Assembly: GCF_000455345.1 (NCBI RefSeq)
Contig: NZ_HG315690.1
Coordinates: 1-64,000, forward strand
Reading direction: 5' to 3'
Length of the DNA stretch: 64,000 nucleotides
From: Halopiger goleimassiliensis
GTDB taxonomy: Archaea > Halobacteriota > Halobacteria > Halobacteriales > Natrialbaceae
The notes beneath the pieces were generated by a model. It worked only from the letters and a program-made list of their open reading frames with translations. It searched no databases and was not told where the DNA came from. Each line of letters starts with the position of its first letter. Positions within the stretch are counted from its first letter, which is position 1. Positions 34,595-44,665 of this stretch are shown here, piece after piece. A program made the position numbers and the translations under genes.

Positions 34595-35077
34595 ATGGAC
34601 GAGCGCGACGTTCGATTGTTGAAGGCCATCTCCGAACTCGGAACGGGGAGTCCCGAGCGGCTGCACGAAGAAACCGGCATCCCCGTCTCGACCATTCACT
34701 ATCGGCTCTCGAACCTTCGAGAGGAGGGGATCATCGAGAACGATCGGTACGACGTCGACCTCGAGAAACTCGGACTCGGGGTCACCGTGATCGTCGAGGT
34801 CCACGCCGATTATCAGGGTTCCTACGAGACGTTCGCGGATCGACTGCTGACGGTCGAAGGCGTCACCAACGTCTTCTTTACGATGGGCGAGACGGACTTC
34901 ATCGTCGTCGCCCGGCTCAGCGGCAGCGACATGGTCGAGCGCCTCGTCGCGGAGTTCGAGCAGCTAGAGGGCGTCGAGCGGACCGACTCGACGTTCGTGA
35001 TTTCGGCCATCGAGGAACGGGACGCGCTCCAGAGTTACGAGCTAGAGACGTTGCTCGAGGAGTTGATCGACGACTGA
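34595..35077 (+). CDS. Lrp/AsnC-family transcriptional regulator
   Basis: The 160-residue protein has an N-terminal HTH (about 1-55, with Ile-Pro-Val-Ser-Thr-Ile-His-Tyr-Arg-Leu as recognition helix) and a C-terminal RAM/ACT-like domain (about 64-145). The effector-binding loop carries Gly-Glu-Thr-Asp-Phe-Ile-Val-Val. Lrp proteins sense amino acids. A TATA element 26 nt before the ATG indicates a leaderless transcript. The neighbouring EamA transporter is the likely target. Confidence 0.9.
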   Translation: MDERDVRLLKAISELGTGSPERLHEETGIPVSTIHYRLSNLREEGIIENDRYDVDLEKLGLGVTVIVEVHADYQGSYETFADRLLTVEGVTNVFFTMGETDFIVVARLSGSDMVERLVAEFEQLEGVERTDSTFVISAIEERDALQSYELETLLEELIDD

Positions 35078-35102
35078 GAGGAACGAGCGAAATCGCGACC
35101 GA

Positions 35103-36977
35103 TCAGGCCCGCTTTTGAATCTCCTCGCGGAGCAACTGACTCACGAGGTCGCCGTCGGCCTTCCCGCGGAGCGCGCCCATGCACTCGCCCATGAGCCCGG
35201 AGAACGCCTGCATCCCTTCTTCCTCGACTTGCGTCTCGTTCCGTTCGACGACCTCCACGACGGCCTCGCGGACTTCTTCCTCGTCGGCACCGCCAAGGCC
35301 GGCCTCCTCGGCCGCCCGCTCGGCAGTCCGGTCGGGATCGTTCGCGAGCGCCGTCAGCAGGTCCGGCACACCCTCGTTGGGCAGGTCACCGTCTTCGACC
35401 ATCTCGAGCGTCTCCGCGAGGTGGTCGTCGGTCAAGTTCTCGACGGCCACGTCGTCGCGCCGCAGTTCTGTCAGCGTGGACTCGAGGGTCGACGCCGCGA
35501 GCGTCGGATCGATGCCGTCTGCCACCACGTCCTCGAACAGCGGCATGTGTTGGCCGTAAGCGACCTGTTCGGCCAGCCCGGCATCGAGGTCGTACTCCTC
35601 TTGGTACCGGTCGACCTTCTCGGTGAGCAGTTCCGGTTCCGGCACCTCGCTCGGGTCGGGTTCGACCGGCGGCACGTCCGTCTCGGGGTACATCCGCGCC
35701 GCACCCGGGAGCGGCCGCAGGTAGCGGGTCGTGCCGTCGTCGTTCGCGCCGCGGGTTTCCTCGGGAACGCCCTCGAGAGCGGTTTCGGCGCGCTCGACGA
35801 CGGCTTCGATCGCGCTTTCGGCGACGTCGGTCTCGTCGGCGACGATGGCCACGGCGTCCTCGGGGCCGACCTCGACCGCGTCCCGTAGCGCTTCGACTTC
35901 CTCCTCGGTGACGCCGTAGGCCGGCAGTTCGTCCGTGTGGAAGATCCCACCCGCGCCGTGGCGCTTGGCGTGGTCGGAGAACTCGGTGCCGAGGCGGCGG
36001 TCGGGCGCGATCTCGCGGCCGACCAGCCCGTCGAAGCCGTACAGCGGGACGCCCATCACGGAACCGCCGGAATTCAACGCGCCCTGAATGACGCCGCTGT
36101 CGGTGTCCTCGAAGACGTCGGTGACGTCCTCGGGTTCGCCGACTGAAGCGTCGCGCTCGATCAGTTCCTCGGCGATCGCGACGAGTTCGACCTGCCGGGC
36201 GACCTCGTTGCGGATGATGTCGTCGATGTCGTCTAAGCTCTGGACGCCCTTGATCTCGACGCGAGCACCCTCCTCGATGGAGACGTTGACGTCCTGCCGG
36301 ATCGTCCCGAGGCCGCGTTTGACCTTCCCCGTCGAGCGCAGCAGCATCCCGATCCGCTCGGCGGCCTCCAGCGCCTGTTCGGGCGTCGAGATGTCCGGAC
36401 TCGTGCCGATCTCGACGAGCGGAATTCCGAGGCGATCGAGGCTGTAGCGCACGCCGCCGTCGGTCTCCTCGACGCGCTGGGCGCTCTCCTCCTCGAGCAT
36501 GAGGTCCTCGATGCCGACCGCGCCCTCGCTGGTCTCGATCTCGCCGTCGGTCGCGATCAGCGTCGAGCGCTGGAACCCGGTCGTGTTCGAGCCGTCGACG
36601 ACAATCTTGCGCATGACGTGGGCCTGGTCGACGGGACTCGCGTCCAGCAACTGGGCGATCTCGAGGGCCGTCTCGAGGGCCTCCTCATCGAGTTCGTGGG
36701 GCGGTTCGTCGTCCTCCTCGACGAGACAGGTCGTGTCGTAGGCGAGGTACTCGAACTCGCGGTCGACCTTGCTCTCCTCGAGGGCGGCTTCGTCGATTTC
36801 GCCGAGTTCGCTCCGCGTCGGATGGAGGTAGCGAGTGAAGGTCCGCTCGGCTTCCTCCGGCTCGCGAAGCTCGGTCGGACACTGGCAGAACAGTTTCGTC
36901 GCCGTATCGAGTTGCTGGTGGATCTCGAGTCCGGCGACGAGTCCGAGCTCGTCGTAATCGTACTCGCTGTCGGTCAT
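35103..36977 (-). CDS. gatE: Glutamyl-tRNA(Gln) amidotransferase subunit E
   Basis: GatE, with GatD (not in this window), converts Glu-tRNA(Gln) to Gln-tRNA(Gln) in archaea. The 624-residue protein has the usual length. The GatB-like kinase core begins Gly-Leu-Glu-Ile-His-Gln-Gln-Leu and includes Arg-Gln-Asp-Val-Asn-Val-Ser-Ile. A GAD-type insertion follows mid-protein, then a YqeY-like tail with Gly-Glu-Cys-Met-Gly-Ala-Leu-Arg-Gly-Lys. ATG 36977 fits the family start, and a T-rich TATA-like element lies about 28 nt before it. Confidence 0.95.
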   Translation of the reverse strand: MTDSEYDYDELGLVAGLEIHQQLDTATKLFCQCPTELREPEEAERTFTRYLHPTRSELGEIDEAALEESKVDREFEYLAYDTTCLVEEDDEPPHELDEEALETALEIAQLLDASPVDQAHVMRKIVVDGSNTTGFQRSTLIATDGEIETSEGAVGIEDLMLEEESAQRVEETDGGVRYSLDRLGIPLVEIGTSPDISTPEQALEAAERIGMLLRSTGKVKRGLGTIRQDVNVSIEEGARVEIKGVQSLDDIDDIIRNEVARQVELVAIAEELIERDASVGEPEDVTDVFEDTDSGVIQGALNSGGSVMGVPLYGFDGLVGREIAPDRRLGTEFSDHAKRHGAGGIFHTDELPAYGVTEEEVEALRDAVEVGPEDAVAIVADETDVAESAIEAVVERAETALEGVPEETRGANDDGTTRYLRPLPGAARMYPETDVPPVEPDPSEVPEPELLTEKVDRYQEEYDLDAGLAEQVAYGQHMPLFEDVVADGIDPTLAASTLESTLTELRRDDVAVENLTDDHLAETLEMVEDGDLPNEGVPDLLTALANDPDRTAERAAEEAGLGGADEEEVREAVVEVVERNETQVEEEGMQAFSGLMGECMGALRGKADGDLVSQLLREEIQKRA

Positions 36978-37210
36978 TGACGGGCACTCGGAGCCGGAGG
37001 AGTAAAAAACCGTCCAGTCACGTCGGCTGACGCGATCAGTCCGGGCTGGGACGACATCGCTGGGAGACAGAAGACGGCGTTCGGAAGACCGATCTAGAAC
37101 GGCAACATGACCGCTACCCGACACAGCCACAGTCCGGCAGCCGACCCACAACGACTATATTCCTCCTCTCGGTTGAGGAACAATAGAGATCGTCACCACC
37201 TATCACACTC

Positions 37211-38302
37211 ATGGATCGCCACTGTGAACTGTCCGACTACGTCGGAGCGGGGGCCGACGTGGAGGGGGGATCGATATCCGCGTTTTTCGAACAGCTCGTC
37301 GAGGGGGTCGGGGTCGGTATCGGGGCCGTCGGCTCTCACGGAGAGTTCGTCTACGTCAACGAACGCTACGCCGAGATGATCGAGGAGCCTCGGTCGACCC
37401 TCCTCGGTCGATGCGTGGGCGAGGTGAATCCGGCGTTCGATCAGTCCGCGTTCGAGGACTACTGGAGCTCGTTTACCACCGGCGAAACCCGGATCTACGA
37501 GACGGTCCACCGAACCGCGACCGGAGAGGAGTTCCCGGTACGCGTCCACGTCACCCGCGTCGACATCGCCGACACCGAGTTCAACGTCGGGACGATCCGC
37601 GACATCTCCGAACTCGAGCGCCGCCGTGAACAACTCGAGGTGCTCCGGCGTGTGCTCCGGCACGACCTCCGAAACCGGCTCAACGTCGTCGCCGGCTACA
37701 CCAACCTGATCGAGGTTCAACTCGAGAACGACGACGATCTTCGGAACCACTTCGATCGGATCCAGACGGAGATCGAACACCTGCTCGCGACCTCCGAGAA
37801 CTCCAGGCGACTCGAGGAACTGCTCGATTCGGCCCGATCCCGCTCGGAGGTCAAGCGAACCGAGATCCGACTGGATCACCTGCTCGAGGACGCGGTCACG
37901 ACCACACAGGAGAAGTTCCCGGACGCCGCGATCGAGTACGCTAACCCGGGCGAGATCCGCGTCCGGGCGGCGAAGTACCTCGGCCAGGCCGTGACGCACG
38001 TTCTCTCCAACGCCGTCATCCACAACGATACCGACGAGCCACGCGTCGCCGTCGACGCTCGACGCGCCGACGGTCGAGCGATCGTCTCGATCGCGGACAA
38101 CGGACCGGGCATCCCGGACGACCGCAAGGACCTCGTCTTCGGCCGCGAGGAACGCGACCAACTCCACCACGGCCGCGGTTTCGGCCTGTTCTTCGTCGCG
38201 AACGTCGTCGAGGAGAGCGGCGGCGAAATCTGGATCGAGGACAACGACCCCCGCGGGGCCGTCTTCAACGTGGCGTTGCCGACAACGTCCGAGTCGCCCT
38301 GA
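37211..38302 (+). CDS. PAS-domain sensor histidine kinase
   Basis: The 363-residue protein has a PAS domain (about 20-130), a HisKA dimerisation helix with phospho-acceptor His151 (Leu-Arg-His-Asp-Leu-Arg-Asn) and a HATPase domain (about 250-355, with Ser-Asn-Ala-Val-Ile-His-Asn and Asp-Asn-Gly-Pro-Gly-Ile). There is no membrane segment, so it senses internally. No response regulator is adjacent. A TATA box (actatatt, 37154-37161) precedes it, followed at once by an inverted repeat ttcctc/gaggaa (37160-37180). Confidence 0.92.
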   Translation: MDRHCELSDYVGAGADVEGGSISAFFEQLVEGVGVGIGAVGSHGEFVYVNERYAEMIEEPRSTLLGRCVGEVNPAFDQSAFEDYWSSFTTGETRIYETVHRTATGEEFPVRVHVTRVDIADTEFNVGTIRDISELERRREQLEVLRRVLRHDLRNRLNVVAGYTNLIEVQLENDDDLRNHFDRIQTEIEHLLATSENSRRLEELLDSARSRSEVKRTEIRLDHLLEDAVTTTQEKFPDAAIEYANPGEIRVRAAKYLGQAVTHVLSNAVIHNDTDEPRVAVDARRADGRAIVSIADNGPGIPDDRKDLVFGREERDQLHHGRGFGLFFVANVVEESGGEIWIEDNDPRGAVFNVALPTTSESP

Positions 38303-38400
38303 TCGTCGACGGCCGCGGTACCGGTTCGATCTCTACCCGTAGGGAAGTTCCTGCCGTCGACTCGTCAGGCGACGTCGACCATCGATCGGTCTCGATCCGC

Positions 38401-39786
38401 TCAGTCGCTCGGCGATTCGGTCGACAGTTCCGTCTCGATGTCGGTCCGGTCCTCGAGTCCCGACGGGTCGCTCCGATTCGACACGGCTCCCCGTTCGGTG
38501 CCCTCGAGTTCCGCCGTTACGGCGTCGACGATCGCCGTCGGCGTGGTCGTCCGACACCCGTCGCGACACCGCTCGGAGAGCCGTCGGGAGGCTCGATCCG
38601 CCGTCGACCGGTCCGCCGAGAGCTCTCGTTCGGCGTCGACTAGCGACGGCCTGGTCTCGATGGTTTCCAGCAGGGCCTCGAACTCGGGACCGTCGCCGAC
38701 CACGGGGTCGGCGAGTACCGTCACGTCGGCCGCCCGCAACCACTCCTCGACGCGGGTCCGGCCCGTTTCCGAGAGTGGACTGAACGGATCGACCACCTGG
38801 GCATCGAGATCGAACCGCTCGACCGTCTCGAGGGCGCTGTCCCTGGCCGGAACCGGTCCAAGCGTCACGTCCAGCCCCGACAGTGCGAGTCGGGTGAGGA
38901 CGCTCGAGGCGGCTTGGCCCGCGCCGACGACGTGAACGTGTGCGTCCTCCCGATCGGCTCCCTCGCTCAGTTCGGCGTCCGCAACTGCAGTCACCGACGG
39001 CGTCCCGGTGATCGGGTTCGTCGTGACGGCGGCGTTCGCGTCGAACGCGTCGGCGAGCGCGGACGTCGAGAGTACCTCCTCAGGCGGCCCGACGCTGTGA
39101 ATCCCGCCCTCGGCGAGCAACGCCAGGCGGTCGCAGTACCGGGCGGCCAACGAGAGGTCGTGAATCGCCGCCACGACGGTTTTCCCCTCGGCGACGAGTT
39201 CGCGGACGAGTTCCAGCGTCTCGATCTGGTGGTTGATATCGAGGTTCGCGGTCGGTTCGTCGAGCAACAGCGCGGGCGTCTCCTGGGCGACGGCCCGCGC
39301 GAGGACTACCCGCTGGCGCTGGCCGCCGCTTACCTCGTCGATCGGACGATCCGCCAGCTCGGCGGTCCGCGTTCGCTCGAGGGCCGCCTCGACCGCCTCG
39401 CGGTCTTCAAGCGTCGGCCCGGAGAACCGCGACCGGTGGGGATGCCGGCCCATCGCGACCACGTCGCGAACGGGGAAGGAAAACGAGAGGGTGGTGTCCT
39501 GCGGGACGACGGCGACGTGCCGGCTCGAGACCCGCGACGAGGCGTCGTGGACGTCGAGACCGTCGATCGTTACCGAACCGGCGTCGGGTGCTATCACGCC
39601 GCTGATCGTCCGCAACAGCGTGGTCTTTCCGGCCCCGTTCGGTCCGACGAGGCCGACGAACTCGCCGCTCGAGACGGTCAGCGAGGCGGACTCGAGGACG
39701 GTGAGATCGCCGAACGAGACGCCGACGTCCCTGACCTCGATTCCGCTCGTTGCTCGGTCTCCGTCGTAATCGTCCCGGTCGGTCAC
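38401..39786 (-). CDS. btuD: Cobalamin-type ABC transporter ATP-binding protein with C-terminal extra domain
   Basis: The 461-residue ATPase powers the BtuC permease encoded just upstream. Walker A is Gly-Pro-Asn-Gly-Ala-Gly-Lys-Thr-Thr (48-56), the signature is Val-Ser-Gly-Gly-Gln (near 152), and Walker B is Ala-Leu-Leu-Leu-Asp-Glu-Pro-Thr. About 200 residues follow the ATPase. They contain a Rossmann-like Gly-Ala-Gly-Gln-Ala-Ala-Ser-Ser and a Pro-Phe-Ser-Pro-Leu-Ser motif, as in some other archaeal and bacterial B12/heme ATPases; its role is unknown. The start overlaps the btuC stop by 4 bp. Substrate could also be heme or siderophore. Confidence 0.88.
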   Translation of the reverse strand: MTDRDDYDGDRATSGIEVRDVGVSFGDLTVLESASLTVSSGEFVGLVGPNGAGKTTLLRTISGVIAPDAGSVTIDGLDVHDASSRVSSRHVAVVPQDTTLSFSFPVRDVVAMGRHPHRSRFSGPTLEDREAVEAALERTRTAELADRPIDEVSGGQRQRVVLARAVAQETPALLLDEPTANLDINHQIETLELVRELVAEGKTVVAAIHDLSLAARYCDRLALLAEGGIHSVGPPEEVLSTSALADAFDANAAVTTNPITGTPSVTAVADAELSEGADREDAHVHVVGAGQAASSVLTRLALSGLDVTLGPVPARDSALETVERFDLDAQVVDPFSPLSETGRTRVEEWLRAADVTVLADPVVGDGPEFEALLETIETRPSLVDAERELSADRSTADRASRRLSERCRDGCRTTTPTAIVDAVTAELEGTERGAVSNRSDPSGLEDRTDIETELSTESPSD

Positions 39787-40955
39787 AGCGCGTGCACCTC
39801 GCGTTTGGTCAGCAGGTAGAGGAAAAACGGCGCGCCCAGCGCGGCCGTGATGATCCCGACGGGAACGACCGGCGTGCTGACGTCGAACCCTAGCGGGAGC
39901 GGGAGCGTATCGAGTCGCGCGACGGTGTCGGTCACCACGAGGAACGAGGCCCCGGCGAGCGCGCTCGTCGGCAGGAGGATCCGGTGATCGGGGCCGACGA
40001 TCAGGCGCATGATGTGCGGGACGACCAGCCCGACGAACCCGATGACGCCGGCGACGGCGACGCCGGCGGCCGTCACGACGCTGGCCAGCGCCAGCAGGAG
40101 CAGTTTGGTCCGCTCGACGTCGACGCCGAGGTGGTGGGCGTCCTCCTCGCCCAGCAGGAGGACGTTCAGTTCACGCGTGTACGCACACAGGACGAGGACG
40201 CCAAGCACCGTGAACGGGAGCGCGAACCTGACGTCGGCCCAGGAACTGTCGTGGAGGTGGCCCATCATCCAGACGACTGCCTCCCGCAGATCGTCGCCGC
40301 TCAAGACCAGCATGTACGAGATCATCGCGCCGAGGAACGCCTGGATCGCGACCCCGGCGAGCAGCAGGGTCGCGACCGGCGTCCGTCCGCCCTCGGTCGC
40401 GATGGCGTAGACGAGAAAGGACGCTCCGAGCGCACCGGCGAACGCCGACAGGTGGAGGCCGGCAAACGGGATCACCGTCGGAAACGCGATGGCCGCGACG
40501 GCACCGGCCGCCGCGCCGGAGGAGACGCCGATGATCGAGGGGTCCGCCAGCGGGTTCCGGAAGAACCCCTGCATCACGGTCCCGGCAGCGGCCAGCGCGA
40601 AGCCGACGACCGCCGCCAGGACGATCCGCGGCAGGCGGATGGTCTCGACGATGCTCTGGTGGGTCCTGTCGACGTCGAACGAGAAGACCGAAGCGTACTC
40701 GAGATCGGGAACAGGGACGTTGATTTCGACGAACGCGAGATCGGGAACCGGCCCGCCGATTTCGACGAACGGGATCGATAGAGCGGCCGTATCCAGGGAC
40801 ACCCCGGACGGAACGGCCAGCGCGTTCAAACTGGCTTTCGCGACGATCACGGGGTCGATCCGGACCGGTCCGAGCGCCGCGCTCGTGACGATGACGCCGG
40901 CGAGCAAGGCCGTGAGTCCGATCGTCCAGCTAACGGTGCGGCCCCTGTTCGACAC
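39783..40955 (-). CDS. btuC: Cobalamin-type ABC transporter permease
   Basis: The 390-residue FecCD/BtuC-type permease has about ten helices. Family segments are [14 protein letters not shown] and the late Gly-Leu-Val-Val-Pro-His. Start: GTG at 40955 is preferred because it lies 28-30 nt from the palindromic TATA box (40981-40988). A TTG at 40982 would overlap that box. A loop of about 60 residues rich in Pro-Val-Pro-Asp repeats follows the first helix, longer than in bacterial BtuC. Overlaps btuD by 4 bp. Confidence 0.9.
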   Translation of the reverse strand: MSNRGRTVSWTIGLTALLAGVIVTSAALGPVRIDPVIVAKASLNALAVPSGVSLDTAALSIPFVEIGGPVPDLAFVEINVPVPDLEYASVFSFDVDRTHQSIVETIRLPRIVLAAVVGFALAAAGTVMQGFFRNPLADPSIIGVSSGAAAGAVAAIAFPTVIPFAGLHLSAFAGALGASFLVYAIATEGGRTPVATLLLAGVAIQAFLGAMISYMLVLSGDDLREAVVWMMGHLHDSSWADVRFALPFTVLGVLVLCAYTRELNVLLLGEEDAHHLGVDVERTKLLLLALASVVTAAGVAVAGVIGFVGLVVPHIMRLIVGPDHRILLPTSALAGASFLVVTDTVARLDTLPLPLGFDVSTPVVPVGIITAALGAPFFLYLLTKREVHAL

Positions 40956-41015
40956 GATTTCAACCTCGGTTGGAGTAGCCAAATATTTGTTGGAGTACGA
41001 CGGACCTCCCAGGCG
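40956..41015. promoter_or_regulatory. Shared divergent promoter with palindromic TATA box
   Basis: The 8-bp palindrome aaatattt (40981-40988) is centred about 30 nt from the btuC GTG (40955) and 31 nt from the btuF ATG (41016). One TBP site could thus serve both directions. It is flanked by two direct copies of gttggagta (40969-40977 and 40989-40997), 20 bp apart, which look like regulator half-sites. Only 60 bp separate the genes. Confidence 0.6.
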
Positions 41016-42182
41016 ATGCGAAAGCTACTGATCGCGCTGCTTGCTGGAATCGTCGTTCTCGCCGCGGGTGCTCCCGCCGTCGCCGGAAGTGGGGGACCCG
41101 CAGCGGCGACGGTACAGGAATCGCCAACGTGTGAGTATCCGCTGGAACTCGAGGACGCGACGGGTGAGACGGTGACGGTCGATTCGGAACCCGAGTCGGT
41201 CGTCGCGCTGCAACCGAGCGACGCACAGATCGTCCACGAGATCGGTGCCGAGGACAAACTCGTCGGCATGCCGGTCGGCCAGTACACCGACTACCTCGAC
41301 GCCGACGAGGACCTCGACATCAGCGAAGACGACGATCTGACGCCCATCGCGGAGACCGTCGTCGACCGCGACCCCGACGTCGTCCTCGCGGCGAACACGC
41401 TCGAGGGCGACGACGTCGTCGATCAACTGCGCGACGCCGGCCTGACCGTCTACGTCTTCCCCACCGGTGAATCGCTGGACGGCGTCGCCGAGAACGTCCG
41501 ACTCACCGGGCAACTCGTCGGCGCGTGCGACGGTGCTCAGGAGACCCTCGAGTGGATGGACGAGCGCCTGGAGGTCGTCGAGGAAGCGATCGACGGCGAG
41601 GACCGTCCGCTCGCGTACTACGCCATGGGCGGCGGGTACACGACCGGCGACGGAACCTTCCAGCACGAGATCCTGACCACCGCCGGCGTCGAGAACCTCG
41701 GAGCCGAGACCGGCATCACGGGCTGGGACGTGATCGAAGAGGAGACCGTCGTCGCGGAGGATCCCGAGTGGATCGTCTACGGTGCGTCGGCCGGGGAGCC
41801 GCCGGTCAGCGAGGGCGTCCAGAGTACGACCGCCTACGAGAACGAACAGTTCGTCGCGGTCAACGACAACTTCATGAGCCAGCCCGGCCCGCTCGTCGTC
41901 GAGGCGATCGGCGAAATCGCTTCGGAGGTCCACCCCGAGGCCTACGACGAGGCCGAGCAGGCCCTCGAGGAGGAGTCGAGCGACGAGATGGAGTCCGAAT
42001 CGGACGGCGATTCCTCGAGCGAGGAGACCGACGAGGAGATGGAGTCCGACGAGGACACTGACGCAGAAGAAGAGGAAACCGCTGCGGAATCCGACGCCGA
42101 GGATACGATCCCCGGCTTCGGCGTACCTGCGGGGATCGTCGCACTGCTCGCTCTCGGAGCCGGATTCGCCCGCCGCCGATAA
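41016..42182 (+). CDS. btuF: Cobalamin-type substrate-binding protein, PGF-CTERM anchored
   Basis: The 388-residue protein binds the ligand outside the cell and docks on BtuCD. A Sec signal peptide (about 1-24) leads to a periplasmic-binding domain of the TroA/BtuF class (about 38-305). An acidic Ser/Glu/Asp stalk (about 310-362) and a PGF-CTERM tail follow: Pro-Gly-Phe near 366, a hydrophobic helix and three terminal arginines. Archaeosortase A would replace the tail by a lipid. Divergent from btuCD through a shared promoter. Confidence 0.92.
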   Translation: MRKLLIALLAGIVVLAAGAPAVAGSGGPAAATVQESPTCEYPLELEDATGETVTVDSEPESVVALQPSDAQIVHEIGAEDKLVGMPVGQYTDYLDADEDLDISEDDDLTPIAETVVDRDPDVVLAANTLEGDDVVDQLRDAGLTVYVFPTGESLDGVAENVRLTGQLVGACDGAQETLEWMDERLEVVEEAIDGEDRPLAYYAMGGGYTTGDGTFQHEILTTAGVENLGAETGITGWDVIEEETVVAEDPEWIVYGASAGEPPVSEGVQSTTAYENEQFVAVNDNFMSQPGPLVVEAIGEIASEVHPEAYDEAEQALEEESSDEMESESDGDSSSEETDEEMESDEDTDAEEEETAAESDAEDTIPGFGVPAGIVALLALGAGFARRR

Positions 42183-42192
42183 CTGATTCCCC

Positions 42193-42230
42193 GGCGTCGT
42201 GGTGGGGCGACGCCGCCGACCGCTCGTTTT
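42193..42230 (+). terminator. Candidate terminator after btuF
   Basis: A perfect stem ggcgtcg (42193-42199)/cgacgcc (42208-42214) with an 8-nt loop, followed 12 nt later by TTTT (42227-42230). It lies between btuF and srp19. The T-tract may alone suffice in archaea. Confidence 0.4.
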
Positions 42231-42267
42231 GAAAAGGGTTTACACGTCGGCTTACGGAGTTGTCCGC

Positions 42268-42549
42268 ATGGTCGAGAACGTCATCTGGCCCGCCTATCTC
42301 GATGCGAACCGGACCCGATCGGAGGGCCGTCGCGTCCCCGAGGACCTGGCAGTCGAAGAGCCGACGGTCGACGAGATCGCGAAAGCCGTCCAGCAGATCG
42401 GCTACGACGCGATCGTCGAACGGGACAAGGCCTACTCGCGGGAGCCGTGGGCCGACCGTGGCCGGGTCGTCGTCCGCGGGGCCGACGATTCCACCAAGAA
42501 CGACCTCGTACAGGCCGTCGCGGCCTACGTCGCCGCGATGCGCGAGTGA
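42268..42549 (+). CDS. srp19: Signal recognition particle 19-kDa protein
   Basis: SRP19 helps fold the 7S RNA so that SRP54 can bind. The 93-residue protein begins [12 protein letters not shown], continues with Arg-Ser-Glu-Gly-Arg-Arg-Val-Pro, and has the mid segment Tyr-Ser-Arg-Glu-Pro-Trp. All are diagnostic. A TATA-like gtttac (42238-42243) lies 28 nt upstream. gar1 starts two bases after its stop, so the two form an operon. Confidence 0.95.
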   Translation: MVENVIWPAYLDANRTRSEGRRVPEDLAVEEPTVDEIAKAVQQIGYDAIVERDKAYSREPWADRGRVVVRGADDSTKNDLVQAVAAYVAAMRE

Positions 42550-42551
42550 GC

Positions 42552-42791
42552 ATGCGTCGCGTCGGCACCGTCGAACGGACCGCACAGGGACTCGCGATCC
42601 TCTGCGCGGCTGACAGCGACGATCCGGACGTCCATCGCGAGGAGATCGGAACGGTCGTCCTCGACGACTCGCTCGAGGAGGTCGGCCGGGTCGTCGACGT
42701 CTTCGGGCCCGTCGACGATCCGTATCTCGCGGTGACCCCGGAAGGCGTCCACCTCCCGTCGCTGGTCGGTTCGACGCTCTACGCGCGATAG
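42552..42791 (+). CDS. gar1: H/ACA RNA-protein complex protein Gar1
   Basis: Gar1 is part of the H/ACA guide RNP that makes pseudouridine in rRNA. The 79-residue beta-barrel protein has the family core Ile-Gly-Thr-Val-Val-Leu-Asp, Val-Gly-Arg-Val-Val-Asp-Val-Phe-Gly-Pro-Val and Pro-Tyr-Leu-Ala-Val. ATG 42552 gives the correct start (Met-Arg-Arg-Val-Gly-Thr). Linked to srp19, an arrangement common in haloarchaea. Confidence 0.92.
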   Translation: MRRVGTVERTAQGLAILCAADSDDPDVHREEIGTVVLDDSLEEVGRVVDVFGPVDDPYLAVTPEGVHLPSLVGSTLYAR

Positions 42792-42911
42792 CGGCCCGGA
42801 TACGACAGGATCCGTCCCGGTTACGATCGGACCGGCCGGAGGATCGTCCCGACGTGTAGTCAGGAATCGAAGACGAAAACACCCATAGGACCGGGGGCCA
42901 AACGGCGGAGC

Positions 42912-44012
42912 ATGAACGAACGGACCCGGGTTCTCACCGCCGTCGGAGTGACGGTCGCGCTCTTTCTCGCCGTCCAGATCGGTTCGCTGGCGCTCGTCGA
43001 ACCGTTCCACGAGTCCGAGCGACAGGCCGTCGAGAACCCACAGGACCCGACGAACAGCGTCTTCTACTTCGGCGTCATCCTCGTCGCGACCGCGTTCATG
43101 CTCGCGGCGTTCAAGTACGACCTCCAGCGGATCATCCACGCGCTGATCGTCGGCGTGAGCGTGATGCTCGCCTGGTTCGTCTTCACCGAGTTCGTGCCGT
43201 CGGTCGTCACGGTCGGCTCCACGAACGTGCTGGCCGTCATCGCGTCGCTGGGGGTCGGCGTCGCCCTCGTGGCCTATCCGGAGTGGTGGGTTATCGACCT
43301 CACTGGCGTGTTGATCGGAGCCGGTGCCGGCGCGCTGTTCGGGATCAGTTTCGGCCTCCTGCCCGCAATCTTGTTGCTGTCGGTGCTCGCCATCTACGAC
43401 GCCATCAGCGTCTACGGGACCGAACACATGCTCGACCTCGCGGAGGGCGTGATGGACCTGCAAATCCCCGTCATCCTCGTCATCCCGACGTCGCTGTCGT
43501 ACTCCTCGCTGGCTGACGACGGAACGGACGTGGACGAGGCCGGGAGTTCGGACGCGTCGCCGGCCGACGACCAGTCCACGCCCTCCAGCCCCGTAGCCGA
43601 TGCCGAACCGGACGACTCGAGCCCCGTAGCCAACGGCGGCACTGACGACGCAATCGACGACAACGTACGCGAGACGAACGAGGACACCGAGCGCGAGACG
43701 ATCGGCGAGTCCCCGCTCGAGCGCGACGCGCTGTTCATCGGACTCGGCGACGCCGTCATCCCGACGATCCTCGTCGTGAGCGCGGCCTACTTCCTCGAGG
43801 CCGGGACGCTCGACGTGCCCGGACTCGTCGTCAACGTCCCCGCCGTCGGCGCGCTCGTGGGGACGATCGCCGGCCTGCTGGTCCTGCTGTATATGGTACT
43901 CAAGGGGCGTGCCCACGCCGGCCTGCCGCTACTCAACGGCGGTGCGATCGGCGGCTACCTCGTCGGCGCGCTGGCCAGTGGCGTCCCGCTGCTAACTGCA
44001 CTCGGGCTCTGA
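42912..44012 (+). CDS. Presenilin-like (A22/PSH) intramembrane aspartyl protease
   Basis: The 366-residue membrane protein has about nine helices. The two catalytic aspartates are in place: Asp163 in Ile-Tyr-Asp-Ala-Ile-Ser (TM6) and Asp280 in Ile-Gly-Leu-Gly-Asp (TM7). A Pro-Leu-Leu version of the family Pro-Ala-Leu motif is near 339. Between the catalytic helices is an unusually acidic loop of about 75 residues, a haloarchaeal trait. It would cleave membrane-embedded peptides; natural substrates are unknown. Confidence 0.9.
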   Translation: MNERTRVLTAVGVTVALFLAVQIGSLALVEPFHESERQAVENPQDPTNSVFYFGVILVATAFMLAAFKYDLQRIIHALIVGVSVMLAWFVFTEFVPSVVTVGSTNVLAVIASLGVGVALVAYPEWWVIDLTGVLIGAGAGALFGISFGLLPAILLLSVLAIYDAISVYGTEHMLDLAEGVMDLQIPVILVIPTSLSYSSLADDGTDVDEAGSSDASPADDQSTPSSPVADAEPDDSSPVANGGTDDAIDDNVRETNEDTERETIGESPLERDALFIGLGDAVIPTILVVSAAYFLEAGTLDVPGLVVNVPAVGALVGTIAGLLVLLYMVLKGRAHAGLPLLNGGAIGGYLVGALASGVPLLTALGL

Positions 44013-44085
44013 GGGAGGAATCCGAGTCGTCGGTGGCCATCCGAGCACCGACACCACTAATGTCGTCGCCTTCCGTCCCCGTGGT

Positions 44086-44643
44086 ATGTCAGGATCCGGT
44101 GACCGAAGCGCCCGCATCGAGACGTACACGGGCCAGTTGATCGACGTTCTCGATCCCTCGCCGGCGGCAATCGACCTCGAGGACGTCGCCGCCGGGCTGG
44201 CCCACACCTGTCGGTTCGGCGGCCACTGCAGCCAGTTCTACAGCGTCGCCCAGCACTCGCTGTACGTCAGCCGGGAACTCCCGAGCGACCAACCCCGGCT
44301 CCAGTTGCTCGGGCTGCTCCACGACGCCGGCGAGGCCTACGTCGGCGACGTGCCGCGGCCGCTGAAGGGAGAACTCGAGGGGTTCGAACGGATCGAAGAC
44401 CGCGTTCTCGAGGCCGTCTGGGAAGGGCTGGACGTCCAGCCGCCGACGCAGCGTGAGTGGGAGCGGGTGATGGAAGCCGACGATCGACTCCTCGCCTACG
44501 AGGCTGCGGCGTTGCTCTCCGACGGCTCGTGGGCCGCCGACCCACCGGAACTGGAGTACGACCTCGAGCCGGCGTCGATTTCGACCGTCCGGGAGCGGTT
44601 CCTGACGCGTGCCGAACAGTTACTCGCGGCCGTAGAAGAGTAA
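44086..44643 (+). CDS. HD-domain hydrolase, YfbR-like
   Basis: The 185-residue protein has the HD metal site: His in Val-Ala-Gln-His-Ser, the His-Asp pair in Gly-Leu-Leu-His-Asp-Ala-Gly-Glu-Ala and a later Asp near 133. The layout fits YfbR-like 5'-deoxynucleotidases. A nucleotide phosphatase function is plausible but not proven. Convergent with cysS, with only 22 bp between stops. Confidence 0.82.
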   Translation: MSGSGDRSARIETYTGQLIDVLDPSPAAIDLEDVAAGLAHTCRFGGHCSQFYSVAQHSLYVSRELPSDQPRLQLLGLLHDAGEAYVGDVPRPLKGELEGFERIEDRVLEAVWEGLDVQPPTQREWERVMEADDRLLAYEAAALLSDGSWAADPPELEYDLEPASISTVRERFLTRAEQLLAAVEE

Positions 44644-44665
44644 TCTCGAGCGCCAACGCGACCGA

